Positions 42,759 through 45,486 of a stretch of DNA of 45,486 bases are shown here, one piece after another. A program made the translations under genes and the position numbers. Below the pieces are notes generated by a model. That model searched no databases and was not told the DNA's origin. It was given only the letters and a program-made list of their open reading frames with translations. Each line of letters starts with the position of its first letter. Positions within the stretch are counted from its first letter, which is position 1. This DNA comes from Thalassolituus maritimus (lineage in GTDB: Bacteria; Pseudomonadota; Gammaproteobacteria; Pseudomonadales; Oceanobacteraceae): the NCBI RefSeq assembly GCF_900156675.1, contig NZ_FTOH01000015.1, positions 1 through 45,486 on the forward strand, in the 5' to 3' direction.

Positions 42759-43630
42759 AAAGTAACATCACCGATAATGAGTCGGGAAAAATGTTAACCA
42801 GTAAAGGAACGATCCAAGGTTACAACGGTGTCGCTGCTGTGGATAAGAAACATCAGATTATTGTAGAGGCTCAGGCATTTGGTGAAGGTCAGGAACATCA
42901 CACGTTAAAGCCTATATTAGAAGGCATTCAAGCCCGATATGATCGCCTTGGAATTAGCGAAGATGTCCTGGGCGATCAGGTTATCGTCACAGCAGACACA
43001 GGTTTCTCGAACGAAGATAACAATCTCTACCTGAAAGAAAATCGAATTAATGCCTATATCCCGGATAATGCATTTCGTTCCAGGGATAAAAAATTTGCAA
43101 ATCAAAAAGAAAAGTACGGCAAGCGTCATCAAGATACAAAAGTGGGAGTTAAACAGGTTATTCCATCGAGCGAATTCAAGCTAAATCAAAAGAATAAAAC
43201 CTGCATTTGTCCTGCTGGTAATTTGATGTGGCTAAAAGACGAAGCTACTAAGAGAAATGGTGACAAAAAATTCGCCTTTGAAGGGCGACTGACTGATTGT
43301 CGAAGCTGCCCTTTGAAATATGACTGCATGAGAAATCCAGACTCTCCGAATGACCGAAGTGGTCACGGTCGACAAGTCAGCTTTACGATAAATAAAGGTA
43401 AAAGCGCGACTGAGTGGATGAAGAAGCGTGTCGATAGTCAGTTCGGTAAGAAGGTCTATGGTCATCGAATGTCAGTAGTCGAACCCGTATTCGGGAATAT
43501 CGGCACTAACAAAGGCTTGAACCGGTTTTCGCTGAGAAGCAAAGCGAAAATTCAGGGACAATGGCTACTGTTTAGCTTGGTTCATAATATTGAAAAGATC
43601 ATGAATTATGGTCAAATGAGGGGTATATAG
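42728..43630 (+). CDS. IS1182-like transposase, C-terminal part
   Basis: The open frame from 42728 gives 300 residues, but the ATG there is probably not a true start; expression is expected by -1 frameshift from the upstream part, giving about 520 residues in all. Seen: the second catalytic Asp in VTADTGFSNEDN, a Cys-rich insert (CICP, CRSCPLKYDC) typical of IS1182-type enzymes, and the catalytic Glu in HRMSVVEPVFGNIG near the C terminus, followed by RSKAKIQGQWLLFSLVHN. Confidence 0.85.
   Translation: MGQGKRPKEVKSNITDNESGKMLTSKGTIQGYNGVAAVDKKHQIIVEAQAFGEGQEHHTLKPILEGIQARYDRLGISEDVLGDQVIVTADTGFSNEDNNLYLKENRINAYIPDNAFRSRDKKFANQKEKYGKRHQDTKVGVKQVIPSSEFKLNQKNKTCICPAGNLMWLKDEATKRNGDKKFAFEGRLTDCRSCPLKYDCMRNPDSPNDRSGHGRQVSFTINKGKSATEWMKKRVDSQFGKKVYGHRMSVVEPVFGNIGTNKGLNRFSLRSKAKIQGQWLLFSLVHNIEKIMNYGQMRGI
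42735..42752 (+). promoter_or_regulatory. candidate -1 programmed frameshift site
   Basis: The heptamer CCCAAAG (42746-42752) is read C CCA AAG in the first transposase frame, the X XXY YYZ form. Slipping back one base gives CCC AAA, then GAA GTA in the second frame, restoring the family sequence (NDPKEVKSN). A Shine-Dalgarno-like AAGGA lies about seven bases upstream, a known stimulator spacing range for -1 slippage. No strong downstream hairpin was seen. Confidence 0.5.
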
Positions 43631-43813
43631 TCTGTTTTAGTGCTGAATCAGGCCGTAAGCGCGTAAAAAATGAAATTGGCTGTTTTTTAGTCGATTATTT
43701 TTGTACATTATTGTTAATTAAAAAATTAATAGCAAACAAAGGAGCGTAGAAAGATGGATTTTTCTAAGAATGTTTTTCTACAGGCTCGTTAGCTGGCAAT
43801 AATAAGGAATATC

Positions 43814-44107
43814 ATGAGTGGTTACATTATTTATCACTACAACATTATCGATGAAAAAAGAATCGACCAGCTAGGGCCGTTATCTTTACCAATTGTGGAG
43901 AAATATTCTGGCAAGTTGGTGGTGGGTAGTGGTGTTAGAGTACTAGAAGGTTCCCCATATACAAATATGGTCATATATAAATTTAAGAGTATTGAGTCAG
44001 CAAAGGTTTTTTATGAGTCCAAAGAAGCTCAAGAACTTTCAAAACTAAGAAACGAAATTACAGAGGGTATTGTGGTATTTGTTCCAGAATATGGCGCAGA
44101 GCAATAG
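43814..44107 (+). CDS. DUF1330-like small protein (cassette)
   Basis: A 97-residue protein of the dimeric alpha/beta-barrel type. The pattern GYIIYHYNIIDEKRIDQ, GKLVVGSG and FKSIESAKVFYESKEAQEL is that of DUF1330 proteins. No catalytic residues can be assigned. It is the gene of the cassette that follows the interrupted attC site B; its own attC is site C. A ribosome-binding site (aaggaa) precedes it. Confidence 0.8.
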   Translation: MSGYIIYHYNIIDEKRIDQLGPLSLPIVEKYSGKLVVGSGVRVLEGSPYTNMVIYKFKSIESAKVFYESKEAQELSKLRNEITEGIVVFVPEYGAEQ

Positions 44108-44116
44108 CATAGTATC

Positions 44117-44221
44117 AGCTAACAAACGGCTGCACCGGACAAATTTTAGCCGTCATCTTTTGTGCAAAAGTACGCACAAAAGCCGCCATCAAAAATTTGC
44201 TCGGTGAGCCGGGCGTTAGGC
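44117..44221 (+). repeat. attC site C
   Basis: R'' AGCTAAC (44117-44123) and R' GTTAGGC (44215-44221) bound a 105-base palindrome. caccggacaaatttt pairs with aaaatttgctcggtg. The tip is an inverted repeat, cttttgtgc...gcacaaaag (44157-44182). Confidence 0.92.
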
Positions 44222-44252
44222 TGTCGTAGCCGACTTACTCAAAGGTTAAGAA

Positions 44253-44738
44253 ATGGATTTCAAAATTGAAGCAACAAACTGTTTAGGTTTTCCTGATTCT
44301 GAATTATCAGAATTACTAAATGATGTTTATGTGGGCGAAGGCTACACAGAAGCTGAATTAGCAGAATCGCTATTTGATGCTGCTGCTATTCGTTCAAGGG
44401 GGCGAATTATCACAGCCTCTAATACTGAAAATCAGCGCTTAGCGGGATTAGTTATCATGGTTCCACCAACATCTAACGCAAGAAAGCTAGCAAAAGAAGA
44501 TGAGGTAGAAGTTCACCTTCTTGCTGTTAAGAAAGAGTTTAGAAATAATAACTTAGGTAGTAAATTAGTTAGTAAGCTAATTCTTCAAGCACAGGACGAG
44601 GGCTATAAAAGAATAATTCTTTGGACGCAAGACTCCATGAAAGCGGCTCAAAATCTATATGAAAAATTAGGGTTTATCCATGAGTCAAATTTTATAGCTA
44701 ATGGGCGTGATTTCTATCTGTACCATCGAACATTATAA
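44253..44738 (+). CDS. GNAT acetyltransferase (cassette)
   Basis: A 161-residue acetyltransferase. The central strand VEVHLLAVKKEFRNNNLGSKLVSKLI holds the acetyl-CoA site (R/Q-x-x-G-x form as R-N-N-N-L-G-S). The C-terminal KAAQNLYEKLGFIHES is the usual last helix and strand. The N terminus (LLNDVYVGEGYTEAELAESL) fits small-molecule acetyltransferases. Substrate unknown. Fourth cassette gene; its stop is at the R'' of site D. Confidence 0.85.
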   Translation: MDFKIEATNCLGFPDSELSELLNDVYVGEGYTEAELAESLFDAAAIRSRGRIITASNTENQRLAGLVIMVPPTSNARKLAKEDEVEVHLLAVKKEFRNNNLGSKLVSKLILQAQDEGYKRIILWTQDSMKAAQNLYEKLGFIHESNFIANGRDFYLYHRTL

Positions 44739-44837
44739 GCCTAACAAACAGTTGGTGAACGCCCCTGCGGGGCTGGGACGGTTAAACTTCGCTCGTTCCT
44801 CACTACGTTTCACCGCCCCACAACAAAAGCGTTATGA
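44739..44837 (+). repeat. attC site D
   Basis: R'' GCCTAAC (44739-44745) and R' GTTATGA (44831-44837) bound a 99-base imperfect palindrome; ggtgaacgcccc... pairs with ...caccgccccac in part. The gene on the left ends directly at it, and the next gene starts 12 bases after it. Confidence 0.88.
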
Positions 44838-44849
44838 GGTATTCATGAA

Positions 44850-45290
44850 ATGAAATTTAGGCTTATCACAGAGAATGACATTAGAAATTGTGCGCAGCTA
44901 TTTTCTCATGTTTTTTCAACGGAACCTTGGAATGAACCTTGGACAGAAGAAGATGCTTTCAAAAGATTAAATCATTTCTTCGAATCTAAGGGCTTTGTAG
45001 GTGTTTTGCTTGAGAGTGAAGATCTTATGGGGTTTGCTCTAGGTAATGTTGAACCTTTTCACTTCGGCGATATGTTTTACCTTCGAGAAATGTGTATAGA
45101 TACTAAAATGCAAGGCTCAGGTCATGGTCATAAATTACTTGAAAGTCTTGAAGAAAATTTAAAGAATATGAATGTAAATAGCATCTATTTGACTACTGAT
45201 ATAGAAATCCCAGCATCTAAGTTTTACAAAAAAAACGGGTTCAATTTCAAGGATACAATGGGGTTCTATGCTAAGCCTATCAATTCATAA
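44850..45290 (+). CDS. GNAT acetyltransferase (cassette)
   Basis: A 146-residue acetyltransferase. The N-terminal block VFSTEPWNEPWTEEDAFKRL is seen in a group of GNAT proteins near the aminoglycoside 6'-type, though no closer assignment is justified. The acetyl-CoA site is MCIDTKMQGSGHGHKLLESL (Q-x-x-G-x-G/H). The C-terminal SKFYKKNGFNF is the usual end. Resistance or a small-molecule role is possible but not shown. Fifth cassette gene; its stop overlaps the R'' core of site E. Confidence 0.85.
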   Translation: MKFRLITENDIRNCAQLFSHVFSTEPWNEPWTEEDAFKRLNHFFESKGFVGVLLESEDLMGFALGNVEPFHFGDMFYLREMCIDTKMQGSGHGHKLLESLEENLKNMNVNSIYLTTDIEIPASKFYKKNGFNFKDTMGFYAKPINS

Positions 45291-45390
45291 CAAGGTGCGG
45301 CAAACTGACCTCCGTTTACGGTCACCTTTTGTGCAAAAAAAACGCACAAAAAGCGCCAGTAATCTTCGGCTGTTGCGCACGGCGTTAGCT
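45285..45390 (+). repeat. attC site E
   Basis: R'' TCATAAC (45285-45291) and R' GTTAGCT (45384-45390) bound a 106-base palindrome. Its tip (cttttgtgcaaaa...acgcacaaaaag, 45326-45352) is nearly the same as that of site C. Confidence 0.92.
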
Positions 45391-45446
45391 GACCGAGTTA
45401 CCCATGAAAAGTAGACACCTCACTACTACCTAATGAGGGTCTTTAA

Positions 45447-45486
45447 ATGACTAAGAAAACGAAGAACAAATACAATCACTACACCG
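45447..45486 (+). CDS. start of a coding region, possibly IS3-type transposase OrfA (partial)
   Basis: Only 13 codons lie in the window (MTKKTKNKYNHYT). The short basic N terminus resembles many IS3-family OrfA proteins. The bases just before (tgaaaagtagacacct, 45404-45419) look like an insertion-sequence end. The gene follows attC site E, so it is either in a cassette or in a second insertion sequence that entered the array. Assignment is weak. Confidence 0.35.
   Translation, partial: MTKKTKNKYNHYT

Larger units (their letters stand above)
41998..43787 (+). mobile_element. IS1182-like insertion sequence in attC site B
   Basis: The 1790-base element is bounded by 16-base terminal inverted repeats with one mismatch: GAGGCTGTAGAAAAAC at 41998-42013 and its complement (as GAGCCTGTAGAAAAAC) at 43772-43787. 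GTT stands directly outside both ends (41995-41997 and 43788-43790), consistent with a three-base target duplication inside the attC R' core. It holds one transposase split in two frames. The right end carries an AT-rich subterminal stretch (43631-43771) without a gene. Family placement rests on the transposase sequence and the Cys-rich insert. Confidence 0.85.

Noticed and set aside
42728-42760. Independent start codon for the second transposase frame
   Set aside because: The ATG at 42728 lies within the first frame without a well-spaced ribosome-binding site, and the product would lack the first catalytic Asp. Frameshift fusion or a disabling mutation is more plausible.

Overview
The window is a stretch of gammaproteobacterial chromosome. 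I place it near marine Oceanospirillales or Pseudomonas-like bacteria by inference. The reasons are the block glnD-map next to rpsB-tsf-pyrH-frr-uppS-cdsA-dxr-rseP-bamA-skp-lpxD-fabZ-lpxA-lpxB-rnhB, the long (531-residue) isocitrate lyase, the ferredoxin reductase/acyl desaturase pair, and a 23S-5S spacer beginning with the Pseudomonas-type 23S 3' end. No species can be named from sequence alone.

Layout. 1-329: the end of an rRNA operon (23S tail, spacer, 5S, terminator). 330-1123: no gene; a repeat-like block and a second terminator preceded by a short match to the 5S tail. 1124-3326: two secreted proteins of one type in tandem. 3393-10159: an M48 lipoprotein protease, an SrmB-like DEAD-box helicase, a pirin, then map-glnD on the minus strand. 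10452-24853: the translation / isoprenoid / outer-membrane-assembly / lipid A block, tightly packed with many 4-base overlaps. 24958-28542: a chemoreceptor, an acyltransferase and a flavoprotein. 28668-31504: a three-gene nitric-oxide signalling operon made of a degenerate HD-GYP response regulator, an H-NOX heme sensor and a soluble histidine kinase. 31665-33722: isocitrate lyase, followed by a duplicated scar of its own 3' end and a REP-like repeat cluster. 34145-37889: a ferredoxin reductase and two paralogous fatty-acid desaturases. 37942-40446: a YfaP-like lipoprotein and an enoyl-CoA hydratase.

From about 40744 to the right edge the character changes. Base composition becomes AT-richer and the genes are small, all on the plus strand, and separated by attC recombination sites of about 100 bases. 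This is an integron gene-cassette array. No integrase gene is present, and the left neighbour is an ordinary metabolic gene, so it looks like a CALIN (cluster of attC sites lacking an integrase). Cassettes carry a membrane-anchored unknown, three different GNAT acetyltransferases and a DUF1330-like protein. An IS1182-like insertion sequence sits exactly in the R' core of one attC. Its transposase is split into two frames at a C CCA AAG slippery heptamer. A second mobile element appears to begin at the right edge.

The parts most worth checking are the H-NOX/kinase/degenerate HD-GYP operon, the integrase-less cassette array, the IS positioned in the attC core with a possible programmed frameshift, and the aceA 3'-end scar.
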